From Ascidia mentula (taxonomy: Eukaryota; Chordata; Ascidiacea; Phlebobranchia; Ascidiidae), in contig OX387203.1 of the NCBI GenBank assembly GCA_947561715.1, forward strand, positions 11,718,001 to 11,782,000: DNA of 64,000 bases, read 5' to 3'. The notes below the pieces were generated by a model. The model was given only the letters and a program-made list of their open reading frames with translations, ran no database searches and was not told the DNA's origin. Made by a program: the position numbers and the translations under genes. Position 1 is the stretch's first letter, and every line of letters starts with the position of its first letter. Positions 1 to 14,270 of this stretch are shown in pieces.

Positions 1-3000
1 ATAATAAAGCTTATACTGCAAAAAAATATTTTTTACCGAAAAGTCATATACTGCAAAATGGACAAGTGCTGAAATCGCATAGTTACATACGTTGTGCAAC
101 CGCAAAAGCAATACTGGAGTATCAGCGTTTTCCACTGTATAATAAAGCTTGTACTGCAAAAAATTATTTTTTGTCGAAAAGTCATACACTGCAAAATGGA
201 CAAGTGCTGAAATCTCATAGTTACATACGTTGTGCAACCGCAAAAGCAATACTGGAGTATCAGCGTTTTCCACTGTATAATAAAGCTTGTACAGCAAAAA
301 AATATTTTTTATCGAAAAGTCATATACTGCAAAATGGACAAGTGCTGAAATCGCATAGTTACATACGTTGTGCAGCCGCAAAAGCAATACTGGAGTATCA
401 GCGTTTTCCACTGTATAATAAAGCTTGTACTGAAAAAAATATTTTTCATCGAAAAGTCATATACTGCAAAATGGACAAGTGCTGAAATCGCATATTTACA
501 TACGTTGTGCAACCGCAAAAGCAATACTGGAGTATCAGCGTTTTCCACTGTATAATAAAGCTTGTACTGCAAAAAATTATTTTTTGTCGAAAAGTCATAC
601 ACTGCAAAATGGACAAGTGCTGAAATCTCATAGTTACATACGTTGTGCAACCGCAAAAGCAATACTGGAGTATCAGCGTTTTCCACTGTATAATAAAGCT
701 TGTACTGCAAAAAAATATTTTTTATCGAAAAGTCATATACTGCAAAATGGACAAGTGCTGAAATCGCATAGTTACATACGTTGTGCAACCGCAAAAGCAA
801 TACTGGAGTATCAACGTTTTCCACTGCATAATAAAGCTTGTACTGCAAAAAAATATTTTTCATCGAAAAGTCATATACTGCAAAATGGACAAGTGCTGAA
901 ATCTCATAGTTACATACGTTGTGCAACCGCAAAAGCAATACTGGAGTATCAGCGTTTTCCACTGTATAATAAAGCTTGTACTGCAAAAAATTATTTTTTG
1001 TCGAAAAATCATACACTGCAAAATGGACAAGTGCTGAAATCTCATAGTTACATACGTTGTGCAACCGCAAAAGCAATACTGGAGTATCAGCGTTTTCCAC
1101 TGTATAATAAAGCTTGTACTGCAAAAAAATATTTTTTATCGAAAAGTCATATACTGCAAAATGGACAAGTGCTGAAATCGCATAGTTACATACGTTGTGC
1201 AGCCGCAAAAGCAATACTGGAGTATCAGCGTTTTCCACTGTATAATAAAGCTTGTACTGAAAAAAATATTTTTCATCGAAAAGTCATATACTGCAAAATG
1301 GACAAGTGCTGAAATCTCATAGTTACATACGTTGTGCAACCGCAAAAGCAATACTGGAGTATCAGCGTTTTCCACTGTATAATAAAGCTTGTACTGCAAA
1401 AAAATATTTTTTATCGAAAAGTCATATACTGCAAAATGGACAAGTGCTGAAATCGCATAGTTACATACGTTGTGCAACCGCAAAAGCAATACTGGAGTAT
1501 CAGCGTTTTCCACTGTATAATAAAGCTTGTACTGCAAAAAATTATTTTTTGTCGAAAAGTCATACACTGCAAAATGGACAAGTGCTGAAATCTCATAGTT
1601 ACATACGTTGTGCAACCGCAAAAGCAATACTGGAGTATCAGCGTTTTCCACTGTATAATAAAGCTTGTACAGCAAAAAAATATTTTTCATCGAAAAGTCA
1701 TATACTGCAAAATGGACAAGTGCTGAAATCGCATAGTTACATACGTTGTGCAACCGCAAAAGCAATACTGGAGTATCAGCGTTTTCCACAGTATAATAAA
1801 GCTTATACTGCAAAAAAATATTTTTTACCGAAAAGTCATATACTGCAAAATGGACAAGTGCTGAAATCGCATAGTTACATACGTTGTGCAACCGCAAAAG
1901 CAATACTGGAGTATCAGCGTTTTCCACTGTATAATAAAGCTTGTACTGCAAAAAAATATTTTTCATCGAAAAGTCATATACTGCAAAATGGACAAGTGCT
2001 GAAATCGCATAGTTACATACGTTGTGCAACCGCAAAAGCAATACTGGAGTATCAGCGTTTTCCACTGTATAATAAAGCTTGTACTGCAAAAAATTATTTT
2101 TTGTCGAAAAATCATACACTGCAAAATGGACAAGTGCTGAAATCTCATAGTTACATACGTTGTGCAACCGCAAAAGCAATACTGGAGTATCAGCGTTTTC
2201 CACTGTATAATAAAGCTTGTACTGCAAACAAATATTTTTTATCGAAAAGTCATATACTGCAAAATGGACAAGTGCTGAAATCGCATAGTTACATACGTTG
2301 TGCAGCCGCAAAAGCAATACTGGAGTATCAGCGTTTTCCACTGTATAATAAAGCTTGTACTGAAAAAAATATTTTTCATCGAAAAGTCATATACTGCAAA
2401 ATGGACAAGTGCTGAAATCACATAGTTACATACGTTGTGCAACCGCAAAAGCAATACTGGAGTATCAGCGTTTTCCACAGTATAATAAAGCTTGTACTGC
2501 AAAAAAATATTTTTTATCGAAAAGTCATATACTGCAAAATGGACAAGTGCTGAAATCGCATAGTTACATACGTTGTGCAACCGCAAAAGCAATACTGGAG
2601 TATCAGCGTTTTCCACTGTATAATAAAGCTTGTACTGCAAAAAATTATTTTTTGTCGAAAAGTCATACACTGCAAAATGGACAAGTGCTGAAATCTCATA
2701 GTTACATACGTTGTGCAACCGCAAAAGCAATAATGGAGTATCAGCGTTTTCCATTGTATAATAAAGCTTGTACAGCAAAAAAATATTTTTTATCGAAAAG
2801 TCATATACTGCAAAATGGACAAGTGCTGAAATCGCATAGTTACATACGTTGTGCAACCGCAAAAGCAATACTGGAGTATCAGCGTTTTCCACAGTATAAT
2901 AAAGCTTATGCTGCAAAAAAATATTTTTTACCGAAAAGTCATATACTGCAAAATGGACAAGTGCTGAAATCGCATAGTTACATACGTTGTGCAACCGCAA

Positions 3001-5862
3001 AAGCAATACTGGAGTATCAGCGTTTTCCACTGTATAATAAAGCTTGTACTGCAAAAAATTATTTTTTGTCGAAAAGTCATACACTGCAAAATGGACAAGT
3101 GCTGAAATCTCATAGTTACATACGTTGTGCAACCGCAAAAGTATACTGGAGTATCAGCGTTTTCCACTGTATAATAAAGCTTGTACTGCAAAAAATTATT
3201 TTTTGTCGAAAAGTCATACACTGCAAAATGGACAAGTGCTGAAATCTCATAGTTACATACGTTGTGCAACCGCAAAAGCAATACTGGAGTATCAGCGTTT
3301 TCCATTGTATAATAAAGCTTGTACAGCAAAAAAATATTTTTTATCGAAAAGTCATATACTGCAAAATGGACAAGTGCTGAAATCGCATAGTTACATACGT
3401 TGTGCAACCGCAAAAGCAATACTGGAGTATCAGCGTTTTCCACAGTATAATAAAGCTTGTACTGCAAAAAAATATTTTTTATCGAAAAGTCATATACTGC
3501 AAAATGGACAAGTGCTGAAATCGCATAGTTACATACGTTGTGCAACCGCAAAAGCAATACTGGAGTATCAGCGTTTTCCACTGCATAATAAAGCTTGTAC
3601 TGCAAAAAATTATTTTTTGTCGAAAAGTCATACACTGCAAAATGGACAAGTGCTGAAATCTCATAGTTACATACGTTGTGCAACCGCAAAAGCAATACTG
3701 GAGTATCAGCGTTTTCCATTGTATAATAAAGCTTGTACAGCAAAAAAATATTTTTTATCGAAAAGTCATATACTGCAAAATGGACAAGTGCTGAAATCGC
3801 ATAGTTACATACGTTGTGCAACCGCAAAAGCAATACTGGAGTATCAGCGTTTTCCACAGTATAATAAAGCTTATACTGCAAAAAAATATTTTTTACCGAA
3901 AAGTCATATACTGCAAAATGGACAAGTGCTGAAATCGCATAGTTACATACGTTGTGCAACCGCAAAAGCAATACTGGAGTATCAGCGTTTTCCACTGTAT
4001 AATAAAGCTTGTACTGCAAAAAATTATTTTTTGTCGAAAAGTCATACACTGCAAAATGGACAAGTGCTGAAATCTCATAGTTACATACGTTGTGCAACCG
4101 CAAAAGCAATACTGGAGTATCAGCGTTTTCCACTGTATAATAAAGCTTGTACAGCAAAAAAATATTTTTTATCGAAAAGTCATATACTGCAAAATGGACA
4201 AGTGCTGAAATCGCATAGTTACATACGTTGTGCAGCCGCAAAAGCAATACTGGAGTATCAGCGTTTTCCACTGTATAATAAAGCTTGTACTGAAAAAAAT
4301 ATTTTTCATCGAAAAGTCATATACTGCAAAATGGACAAGTGCTGAAATCGCATAGTTACATACGTTGTGCAACCGCAAAAGCAATACTGGAGTATCAGCG
4401 TTTTCCACTGTATAATAAAGCTTGTACTGCAAAAAATTATTTTTTGTCGAAAAGTCATACACTGCAAAATGGACAAGTGCTGAAATCTCATAGTTACATA
4501 CGTTGTGCAACCGCAAAAGCAATACTGGAGTATCAGCGTTTTCCACTGTATAATAAAGCTTGTACTGCAAAAAAATATTTTTTATCGAAAAGTCATATAC
4601 TGCAAAATGGACAAGTGCTGAAATCGCATAGTTACATACGTTGTGCAACCGCAAAAGCAATACTGGAGTATCAGCGTTTTCCACTGTATAATAAAGCTTG
4701 TACAGCAAAAAATTATTTTTTGTCGAAAAGTCATACACTGCAAAATGGACAAGTGCTGAAATCTCAAAGTTACATACGTTGTGCAACCGCAAAAGCAATA
4801 CTGGAGTATCAGCGTTTTCCACTGTATAATAAAGCTTGTACTGCAAAAAAATATTTTTTATCGAAAAGTCATATACTGCAAAATGGACAAGTGCTGAAAT
4901 CGCATAGTTACATACGTTGTGCAACCGCAAAAGCAATACTGGAGTATCAGCGTTTTCCACTGTATAATAAAGCTTGTACTGCAAAAAATTTTTTTTTGTC
5001 GAAAAGTCATACACTGCAAAATGGACAAGTGCTGAAATCGCATAGTTACATACGTTGTGCAACCGCAAAAGCAATACTGGAGTATCAGCGTTTTCCACTG
5101 TATAATAAAGCTTGTACTGCAAAAAATTATTTTTTGTCGAAAAGTCATACACTGCAAAATGGACAAGTGCTGAAATCTCATAGTTACATACGTTGTGCAA
5201 CCGCAAAAGCAATACTGGAGTATCAGCGTTTTCCATTGTATAATAAAGCTTGTACAGCAAAAAAATATTTTTTATCGAAAAGTCATATACTGCAAAATGG
5301 ACAAGTGCTGAAATCGCATAGTTACATACGTTGTGCAACCGCAAAAGCAATACTGGAGTATCAGCGTTTTCCACAGTATAATAAAGCTTATACTGCAAAA
5401 AAATATTTTTTACCGAAAAGTCATATGCTGCAAAATGGACAAGTGCTGAAATCGCATAGTTACATACGTTGTGCAACCGCAAAAGCAATACTGGAGTATC
5501 AGCGTTTTCCACTGTATAATAAAGCTTGTACTGCAAAAAATTATTTTTTGTCGAAAAGTCATACACTGCAAAATGGACAAGTGCTGAAATCTCATAGTTA
5601 CATACGTTGTGCAACCGCAAAAGCAATACTGGAGTATCAGCGTTTTCCACTGTATAATAAAGCTTGTACAGCAAAAAAATATTTTTTATCGAAAAGTCAT
5701 ATACTGCAAAATGGACAAGTGCTGAAATCGCATAGTTACATACGTTGTGCAGCCGCAAAAGCAATACTGGAGTATCAGCGTTTTCCACTGTATAATAAAG
5801 CTTGTACTGAAAAAAATATTTTTCATCGAAAAGTCATATACTGCAAAATGGACAAGTGCTGA
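1..5862. repeat. Higher-order region punctuated by 137-bp monomers
   Basis: This stretch holds A, B and CAGTATAATAAAGC-type monomers. Recurring 137-bp monomers punctuate it, having lost the C before the A tract (ACTGAAAAAAATATTTTTC). They lie near 429, 1256, 2360, 4290 and 5807, so blocks between them are about 6, 8, 14 and 11 monomers long. Each short unit shifts the register by one base and so ends the long open frames on both strands. The same short variant recurs across the array, for example near 12564, 16834, 17937, 22075, 41080 and 50860. Confidence 0.8.
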
Positions 5863-6684
5863 AATCGCATATTTACATACGTTGTGCAACCGCAAAAGCA
5901 ATACTGGAGTATCAGCGTTTTCCACTGTATAATAAAGCTTGTACTGCAAAAAATTATTTTTTGTCGAAAAGTCATACACTGCAAAATGGACAAGTGCTGA
6001 AATCTCATAGTTACATACGTTGTGCAACCGCAAAAGCAATACTGGAGTATCAGCGTTTTCCACTGTATAATAAAGCTTGTACTGCAAAAAAATATTTTTT
6101 ATCGAAAAGTCATATACTGCAAAATGGACAAGTGCTGAAATCGCATAGTTACATACGTTGTGCAACCGCAAAAGCAATACTGGAGTATCAGCGTTTTCCA
6201 CTGTATAATAAAGCTTGTACTGCAAAAAATTATTTTTTGTCGAAAAGTCATACACTGCAAAATGGACAAGTGCTGAAATCTCAAAGTTACATACGTTGTG
6301 CAACCGCAAAAGCAATACTGGAGTATCAGCGTTTTCCACTGTATAATAAAGCTTGTACTGCAAAAAAAATTTTTTATCGAAAAGTCATATACTGCAAAAT
6401 GGACAAGTGCTGAAATCGCATAGTTACATACGTTGTGCAACCGCAAAAGCAATACTGGAGTATCAGCGTTTTCCACTGTATAATAAAGCTTGTACTGCAA
6501 AAAATTTTTTTTTGTCGAAAAGTCATACACTGCAAAATGGACAAGTGCTGAAATCTCATAGTTACATACGTTGTGCAACCGCAAAAGCAATACTGGAGTA
6601 TCAGCGTTTTCCACTGTATAATAAAAAGCTTGTACTGCAAAAAAATATTTTTTATCGAAAAGTCATATACTGCAAAATGGACAA

Positions 6685-7242
6685 GTGCTGAAATCGCATA
6701 GTTACATACGTTGTGCAACCGCAAAAGCAATACTGGAGCATCAGCGTTTTCCACTGTATGATAAAGCTTGTACTGAAAAAAATTATTTTTCATCGAAAAG
6801 TCATATACTGCAAAATGGACAAGTGCTGAAATTGCACAGTTACATACGTTGTGCAACCGCAAAAGCAATGCTGGAGTATCAGCGTTTTCCACTATATAAT
6901 AAAGCTTGTACTGCAAAAAAATATTTTTCATCGAAAAATCATATACTGCAAAATGGACAAGTGCTGAAATCGCTCAGTTACATACGTTGTGCAAACGCAA
7001 AAGCAATACTGGAGTACCAGCGTTTTCCAATGTATAATAAAGCTTGTACTGAAAAAAATTATTTTTTATCGAAAAGTCATACACTGCAAAATGGACAAGT
7101 GCTAAAATCTCATAGTTACATACGTTGTGCAACCGCAAAAGCAATACTGGAGTATCAGCGTTTTCCACTGTATAATAAAGCTTGTACTGCAAAAAATTAT
7201 TTTTCTTCGAAAAGTCATATACTGCAAATGGACAAGTGCTGA
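6685..7242. repeat. Diverged monomer block, copy 1 (empty site of the LINE)
   Basis: About four monomers with many private changes: GGAGCATCAGCG and GTATGATAAAGC in the first, AAATTGCACAGTT and GCAATGCTGG in the second, TCGCTCAGTT and GCAAACGC in the third. It is preceded at 6621 by a monomer with two extra bases (ATAAAAAGCTTG). The first two monomers are the uninterrupted version of the site occupied by the LINE at 24442-28821. The fourth monomer lost one A (CTGCAAATGG near 7225). Related blocks lie at 9166, 28828 and 52705. Confidence 0.9.
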
Positions 7243-9165
7243 AATCGCATAGTTACATACGTTGTGCAACCGCAAAAGCAATACTGGAGTATCAGCGTTT
7301 TCCACTGTATAATAAAGCTTGTACTGCAAAAAAATATTTTTTATCGAAAAGTCATATACTGCAAAATGGACAAGTGCTGAAATCGCATAGTTACATACGT
7401 TGTGCAACCGCAAAAGCAATACTGGAGTATCAGCGTTTTCCACTGTATAATAAAGCTTGTACTGCAAAAAATTATTTTTTGTCGAAAAGTCATACACTGC
7501 AAAATGGACAAGTGCTGAAATCTCATAGTTACATACGTTGCGCAACCGCAAAAGCAATACTGGAGTATCAGCGTTTTCCACTGTATAATAAAGCTTGTAC
7601 TGCAAAAATTATTTTTCTTCGAAAAGTCATACACTGCAAAATGGACAAGTGCTGAAATCTCATAGTTACATACGTTGTGCAACCGCAAAAACAATACTGG
7701 AGTATCAGCGTTTTCCACTGTATAATAAAGCTTGTACTGCAAAAAAATATTTTTTATCGAAAAGTCATATACTGCAAAATGGACAAGTGCTGAAATCGCA
7801 TAGTTACATACGTTGTGCAACCGCAAAAGCAATACTGGAGTATCAGCGTTTTCCACTGTATAATAAAGCTTGTACTGCAAAAAATTATTTTTTGTCGAAA
7901 AGTCATACACTGCAAAATGGACAAGTGCTGAAATCTCATAGTTACATACGTTGTGCAACCGCAAAAGCAATACTGGAGTATCAGCGTTTTCCACTGTATA
8001 ATAAAGCTTGTACTGCAAAAAAATATTTTTTATCGAAAAGTCATATACTGCAAAATGGACAAGTGCTGAAATCTCATAGTTACATACGTTGTGCAACCGC
8101 AAAAGCAATACTGGAGTATCAGCGTTTTCCACTGTATAATAAAGCTTGTACTGCAAAAATTATTTTTTGTCGAAAAGTCATACACTGCAAAATGGACAAG
8201 TGCTGAAATCTCATAGTTACATACGTTGTGCAACCGCAAAAGCAATACTGGAGTATCAGCGTTTTCCACTGTATAATAAAGCTTGTACTGCAAAAAAATA
8301 TTTTTTATCGAAAAGTCATATACTGCAAAATGGACAAGTGCTGAAATCGCATAGTTACATACGTTGTGCAACCGCAAAAGCAATACTGGAGTATCAGCGT
8401 TTTCCACTGTATAATAAAGCTTGTACTGCAAAAAATTATTTTTTGTCGAAAAGTCATACACTGCAAAATGGACAAGTGCTGAAATCTCATAGTTACATAC
8501 GTTGCGCAACCGCAAAAGCAATACTGGAGTATCAGCGTTTTCCACTGTATAATAAAGCTTGTACTGCAAAAATTATTTTTCTTCGAAAAGTCATACACTG
8601 CAAAATGGACAAGTGCTGAAATCTCATAGTTACATACGTTGTGCAACCGCAAAAACAATACTGGAGTATCAGCGTTTTCCACTGTATAATAAAGCTTGTA
8701 CTGCAAAAAAATATTTTTTATCGAAAAGTCATATACTGCAAAATGGACAAGTGCTGAAATCGCATAGTTACATACGTTGTGCAGCCGCAAAAGCAATACT
8801 GGAGTATCAGCGTTTTCCACTGTATAATAAAGCTTGTACTGAAAAAAATATTTTTCCTCGAAAAGTCATATACTGCAAAATGGACAAGTGCTGAAATCGC
8901 ATAGTTACATACGTTGTGCAACCGCAAAAGCAATACTGGAGTATCAGCGTTTTCCACTGTATAATAAAGCTTGTACTGCAAAAAAATATTTTTTATCGAA
9001 AAGTCATATACTGCAAAATGGACAAGTGCTGAAATCGCATAGTTACATACGTTGTGCAACCGCAAAAGCAATACTGGAGTATCAGCGTTTTCCACTGTAT
9101 AATAAAAAGCTTGTACTGCAAAAAAATATTTTTTATCGAAAAATCATATACTGCAAAATGGACAA

Positions 9166-9723
9166 GTGCTGAAATCTCATAGTTACATACGTTGTGCAAC
9201 CGCAAAAGCAATGCTGGAGTATCAGCGTTTTCCACTATATAATAAAGCTTGTACTGCAAAAAAATATTTTTCATCGAAAAATCATATACTGCAAAATGGA
9301 CAAGTGCTGAAATCGCTCAGTTACATACGTTGTGCAAACGCAAAAGCAATACTGGAGTACCAGCGTTTTCCACTGTATAATAAAGCTTGTACTGAAAAAA
9401 ATTATTTTTTATCGAAAAGTCATACACTGCAAAATGGACAAGTGCTAAAATCTCATAGTTACATACGTCGTGCAACCGCAAAAGCAATACTGGAGTATCA
9501 GCGTTTTCCACTGCATAATAAAGCTTGTACTGCAAAAAATTATTTTTTGTCGAAAAGTCATACACAGCAAAATGGACAAGTGCTGAAATCTCATAGTTAC
9601 ATACGTTGTGCAACCGCAAAAGCAATACTGGAGTATCAGCGTTTTCCACTGTATAATAAAGTTTTTCTGCAAAAAAATATTTTTCCTCGAAAAGTCATAT
9701 ACTGCAAAATGGACAAGTGCTGA
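9166..9723. repeat. Diverged monomer block, copy 2
   Basis: Shares GCAATGCTGG, TCGCTCAGTT and GCAAACGC with the other copies, but its first monomer has TCTCATAGTT in place of TTGCACAGTT. It is followed by a monomer with CACTGCATAATAAAG and ACACAGCAAAATGG, features shared only with the copy to the right of the LINE (28828-29400). One unit near 9660 has lost the HindIII site (AAAGTTTTTCTGC). Confidence 0.88.
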
Positions 9724-10033
9724 AATCGCATAATTACATACGTTGTGCAACCGCAGAGGCAATACTGGAGTATCAGCGTTTTCCACTGTATAATAAAGCT
9801 TGTACTGCAAAAAATATTTTTCATCGAAAAATCATATACTGCAAAATGGACAAGTGCTGAAATCGTTCAGTTACATACGTTGTGCAACCGCAAAAGCAAT
9901 ACTGGAGTATCAGCGTTTTCCACTGTATAATAAAGCTTATACTGCAAAAATTATTTTTCTTCGAAAAGTCATACACTGCAAAATGGACAAGTGCTGAAAT
10001 CTCATAGTTACATACGTTGTGCAACCGCAAAAA

Positions 10034-11689
10034 CAATACTGGAGTATCAGCGTTTTCCACTGTATAATAAAGCTTGTACTGCAAAAAATTATTTTTTGTC
10101 GAAAAGTCATACACTGCAAAATGGACAAGTGCTGAAATCTCATAGTTACATACGTTGTGCAACCGCAAAAGCAATACTGGAGTATCAGCGTTTTCCACTG
10201 TATAATAAAGCTTGTACTGCAAAAAAATACTTTTTATCGAAAAGTCATATACTGCAAAATGGACAAGTGCTGAAATCTCATAGTTACATACGTTGTGCAA
10301 CCGCAAAAGCAATACTGGAGTATCAACGTTTTTCACTGTATAATAAAGCTTGTACTGCAAAAAATTTTTTTTTGTCGAAAAGTCATACACTGCAAAATGG
10401 ACAAGTGCTGAAATCTCATAGTTACATATGTTGTGCAACCGCAAAAGCAATACTGGAGTATCAGCGTTTTCCACTGTATAATAAAGCTTGTACTGCAAAA
10501 AAATATTTTTTATCGAAAGGTCATATACTGCAAAATGGACAAGTGCTGAAATCGCATAGTTACATACGTTGTGCAACCGCAAAAGCAATACTGGAGTATC
10601 AGCGTTTTCCACTGTATAATAAAGCTTGTACTGCAAAAAAATATTTTTCATCGAAAAGTCATATACTGCAAAATGGACAAGTGCTGAAATCGCATAGTTA
10701 CATACGTTGTGCAACCGCAAAAGCAATACTGGAGTATCAGCGTTTTCCACTGTATAATAAAGCTTGTACTGCAAAAAATTATTTTTCTTCGAAAAGTCAT
10801 ACACTGCAAAATGGACAAGTGCTGAAATCTCATAGTTACATACGTTGTGCAACCGCAAAAACAATACTGGAGTATCAGCGTTTTCCACTGTATAATAAAG
10901 CTTGTACTGCAAAAAATTATTTTTTGTCGAAAAGTCATACACTGCAAAATGGACAAGTGCTGAAATCTCATAGTTACATACGTTGTGCAACCGCAAAAGC
11001 AATACTGGAGTATCAGCGTTTTCCACTGTATAATAAAGCTTGTACTGCAAAAAAATACTTTTTATCGAAAAGTCATATACTGCAAAATGGACAAGTGCTG
11101 AAATCTCATAGTTACATACGTTGTGCAACCGCAAAAGCAATACTGGAGTATCAACGTTTTTCACTGTATAATAAAGCTTGTACTGCAAAAAATTTTTTTT
11201 TGTCGAAAAGTCATACACTGCAAAATGGACAAGTGCTGAAATCTCATAGTTACATACGTTGTGCAACCGCAAAAGCAATACTGGAGTATCAGCGTTTTCC
11301 ACTGTATAATAAAGCTTGTACTGCAAAAAAATATTTTTTATCGAAAGGTCATATACTGCAAAATGGACAAGTGCTGAAATCGCATAGTTACATACGTTGT
11401 GCAACCGCAAAAGCAATACTGGAGTATCAGCGTTTTCCACTGTATAATAAAGCTTGTACTGCAAAAAAATATTTTTCATCGAAAAGTCATATACTGCAAA
11501 ATGGACAAGTGCTGAAATCGCATAGTTACATACGTTGTGCAACCGCAAAAGCAATACTGGAGTATCAGCGTTTTCCACTGTATAATAAAGCTTGTACTGC
11601 AAAAAATTATTTTTCTTCGAAAAGTCATACACTGCAAAATGGACAAGTGCTGAAATCTCATAGTTACATACGTTGTGCAACCGCAAAAA
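10034..11689. repeat. 828-bp (six-monomer) tandem duplication
   Basis: Rare variants recur exactly 828 bp apart. CGCAAAAACAATAC occurs with its marker C at 10034, 10862 and 11690. TATCAACGTTTTTCACTG starts at 10321 and 11149. A TTTTTTTTGTCG unit, an ATCGAAAGGTCAT unit, a TTTTCATCG unit and a TTATTTTTCTTCG unit follow in the same order in both copies. The first copy has one private difference (ACATATGTTGTG near 10425). This is a recent six-monomer duplication inside the array. Confidence 0.93.
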
Positions 11690-12611
11690 CAATACTGGAG
11701 TATCAGCGTTTTCCACTGTATAATAAAGCTTGTACTGCAAAAAAATATTTTTTATCGAAAAGTCATATACTGCAAAATGGACAAGTGCTGAAATCGCATA
11801 GTTACATACGTTGTGCAACCGCAAAAGCAATACTGGAGTATCAGCGTTTTCCACTGTATAATAAAGCTTGTACTGCAAAAAATTATTTTTTGTCGAAAAG
11901 TCATACACTGCAAAATGGACAAGTGCTGAAATCTCAAAGTTACATACGTTGTGCAACCGCAAAAGCAATACTGGAGTATCAGCGTTTTCCACTGTATAAT
12001 AAAGCTTGTACTGCAAAAAAATATTTTTTATCGAAAAGTCATATACTGCAAAATGGACAAGTGCTGAAATCTCATAGTTACATACGTTGTGCAACCGCAA
12101 AAGCAATACTGGAGTATCAGCGTTTTCCACTGTATAATAAAGCTTGTACAGCAAAAAAATATTTTTTATCGAAAAGTCATATACTGCAAAATGGACAAGT
12201 GCTGAAATCGCATAGTTACATACGTTGTGCAACCGCAAAAGCAATACTGGAGTATCAGCGTTTTCCACAGTATAATAAAGCTTATAATGCAAAAAAATAT
12301 TTTTTATCGAAAAGTCATATACTGCAAAATGGACAAGTGCTGAAATCGCATAGTTACATACGTTGTGCAACCGCAAAAGCAATACTGGAGTATCAGCGTT
12401 TTCCACTGTATAATAAAGCTTGTACTGCAAAAAATTATTTTTTGTCGAAAAGTCATACACTGCAAAATGGACAAGTGCTGAAATCTCATAGTTACATACG
12501 TTGTGCAACCGCAAAAGCAATACTGGAGTATCAGCGTTTTCCACTGTATAATAAAGCTTGTACTGAAAAAAATATTTTTCATCGAAAAGTCATATACTGC
12601 AAAATGGACAA

Positions 12612-14270
12612 GTGCTGAAATCGCATAGTTACATACGTTGTGCAACCGCAAAAGCAATACTGGAGTATCAGCGTTTTCCACTGTATAATAAAGCTTGTAC
12701 TGCAAAAAATTATTTTTTGTCGAAAAGTCACACACTGCAAAATGGACAAGTGCTGAAATCTCATAGTTACATACGTTGTGCAACCGCAAAAGCAATACTG
12801 GAGTATCAGCGTTTTCCACTGTACAAAAAGCTTGTACTGCAAAAAAATATTTTTTATCGAAAAGTCATATACTGCAAAATGGACAAGTGCTGAAATCGCA
12901 TAGTTACATACGTTGTGCAACCGCAAAAGCAATACTGGAGTATCAGCGTTTTCCACTGTATAATAAAGCTTGTACTGCAAAAAATTATTTTTTGTCGAAA
13001 AGTCATACACTGCAAAATGGACAAGTGCTGAAATCTCAAAGTTACATACGTTGTGCAACCGCAAAAGCAATACTGGAGTATCAGCGTTTTCCACTGTATA
13101 ATAAAGCTTGTACTGCAAAAAAATATTTTTTATCGAAAAGTCATATACTGCAAAATGGACAAGTGCTGAAATCTCATAGTTACATACGTTGTGCAACCGC
13201 AAAAGCAATACTGGAGTATCAGCGTTTTCCACTGTATAATAAAGCTTGTACAGCAAAAAAATATTTTTTATCGAAAAGTCATATACTGCAAAATGGACAA
13301 GTGCTGAAATCGCATAGTTACATACGTTGTGCAACCGCAAAAGCAATACTGGAGTATCAGCGTTTTCCACAGTATAATAAAGCTTATAATGCAAAAAAAT
13401 ATTTTTTATCGAAAAGTCATATACTGCAAAATGGACAAGTGCTGAAATCGCATAGTTACATACGTTGTGCAACCGCAAAAGCAATACTGGAGTATCAGCG
13501 TTTTCCACTGTATAATAAAGCTTGTACTGCAAAAAATTATTTTTTGTCGAAAAGTCATACACTGCAAAATGGACAAGTGCTGAAATCTCATAGTTACATA
13601 CGTTGTGCAACCGCAAAAGCAATACTGGAGTATCAGCGTTTTCCACTGTATAATAAAGCTTGTACTGAAAAAAATATTTTTCATCGAAAAGTCATATACT
13701 GCAAAATGGACAAGTGCTGAAATCGCATAGTTACATACGTTGTGCAACCGCAAAAGCAATACTGGAGTATCAGCGTTTTCCACTGTATAATAAAGCTTGT
13801 ACTGCAAAAAATTATTTTTTGTCGAAAAGTCACACACTGCAAAATGGACAAGTGCTGAAATCTCATAGTTACATACGTTGTGCAACCGCAAAAGCAATAC
13901 TGGAGTATCAGCGTTTTCCACTGTACAAAAAGCTTGTACTGCAAAAAAATATTTTTTATCGAAAAGTCATATACTGCAAAATGGACAAGTGCTGAAATCG
14001 CATAGTTACATACGTTGTGCAACCGCAAAAGCAATACTGGAGTATCAGCGTTTTCCACTGTATAATAAAGCTTGTACTGCAAAAAATTATTTTTTGTCGA
14101 AAAGTCACACACTGCAAAATGGACAAGTGCTGAAATCTCATAGTTACATACGTTGTGCAACCGCAAAAGCAATACTGGAGTATCAGCGTTTTCCACTGTA
14201 CAAAAAGCTTGTACTGCAAAAAAATATTTTTTATCGAAAAGTCATATACTGCAAAATGGACAAGTGCTGA
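12612..14270. repeat. Local expansion of a shortened-monomer block
   Basis: A monomer with CTGTACAAAAAGCTTG, one base shorter than usual, occurs at 12819, 13921 and 14196. In each case the monomer before it carries GTCACACACTGC. The spacing is 1102 bp (eight monomers less two bases) and then 275 bp (two monomers less one). So the eight-monomer block was duplicated, and its last dimer was copied once more. GTCACACACTGC is found once elsewhere, near 35035. Confidence 0.9.

Larger units (their letters stand above)
9166..12618. repeat. Block paralogous to 28850-31889
   Basis: The order of marker monomers matches that right of the LINE: the diverged tetramer, a CATAATTACATAC/GCAGAGGCAATAC unit, a TCGTTCAGTT unit, a TTATTTTTCTTCG unit, CGCAAAAACAATAC, the TTTTTCACTG unit, the GAAAGGTCAT unit, TTTTCATCG, the CTCAAAGTTACATAC unit and a CAGTATAATAAAGC unit. 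The left copy contains an extra 828-bp tandem copy; the right copy has an extra pair of TTTTCATCG and TTCTTCG units. This is a duplication of roughly 3 kb followed by separate rearrangements. Confidence 0.82.

Noticed and set aside
9821-12544. A 907-codon minus-strand frame as a gene
   Set aside because: Same reasoning as for the plus strand. Occasional methionines come from monomer variants such as TTTTCATCG and are not conserved start sites.
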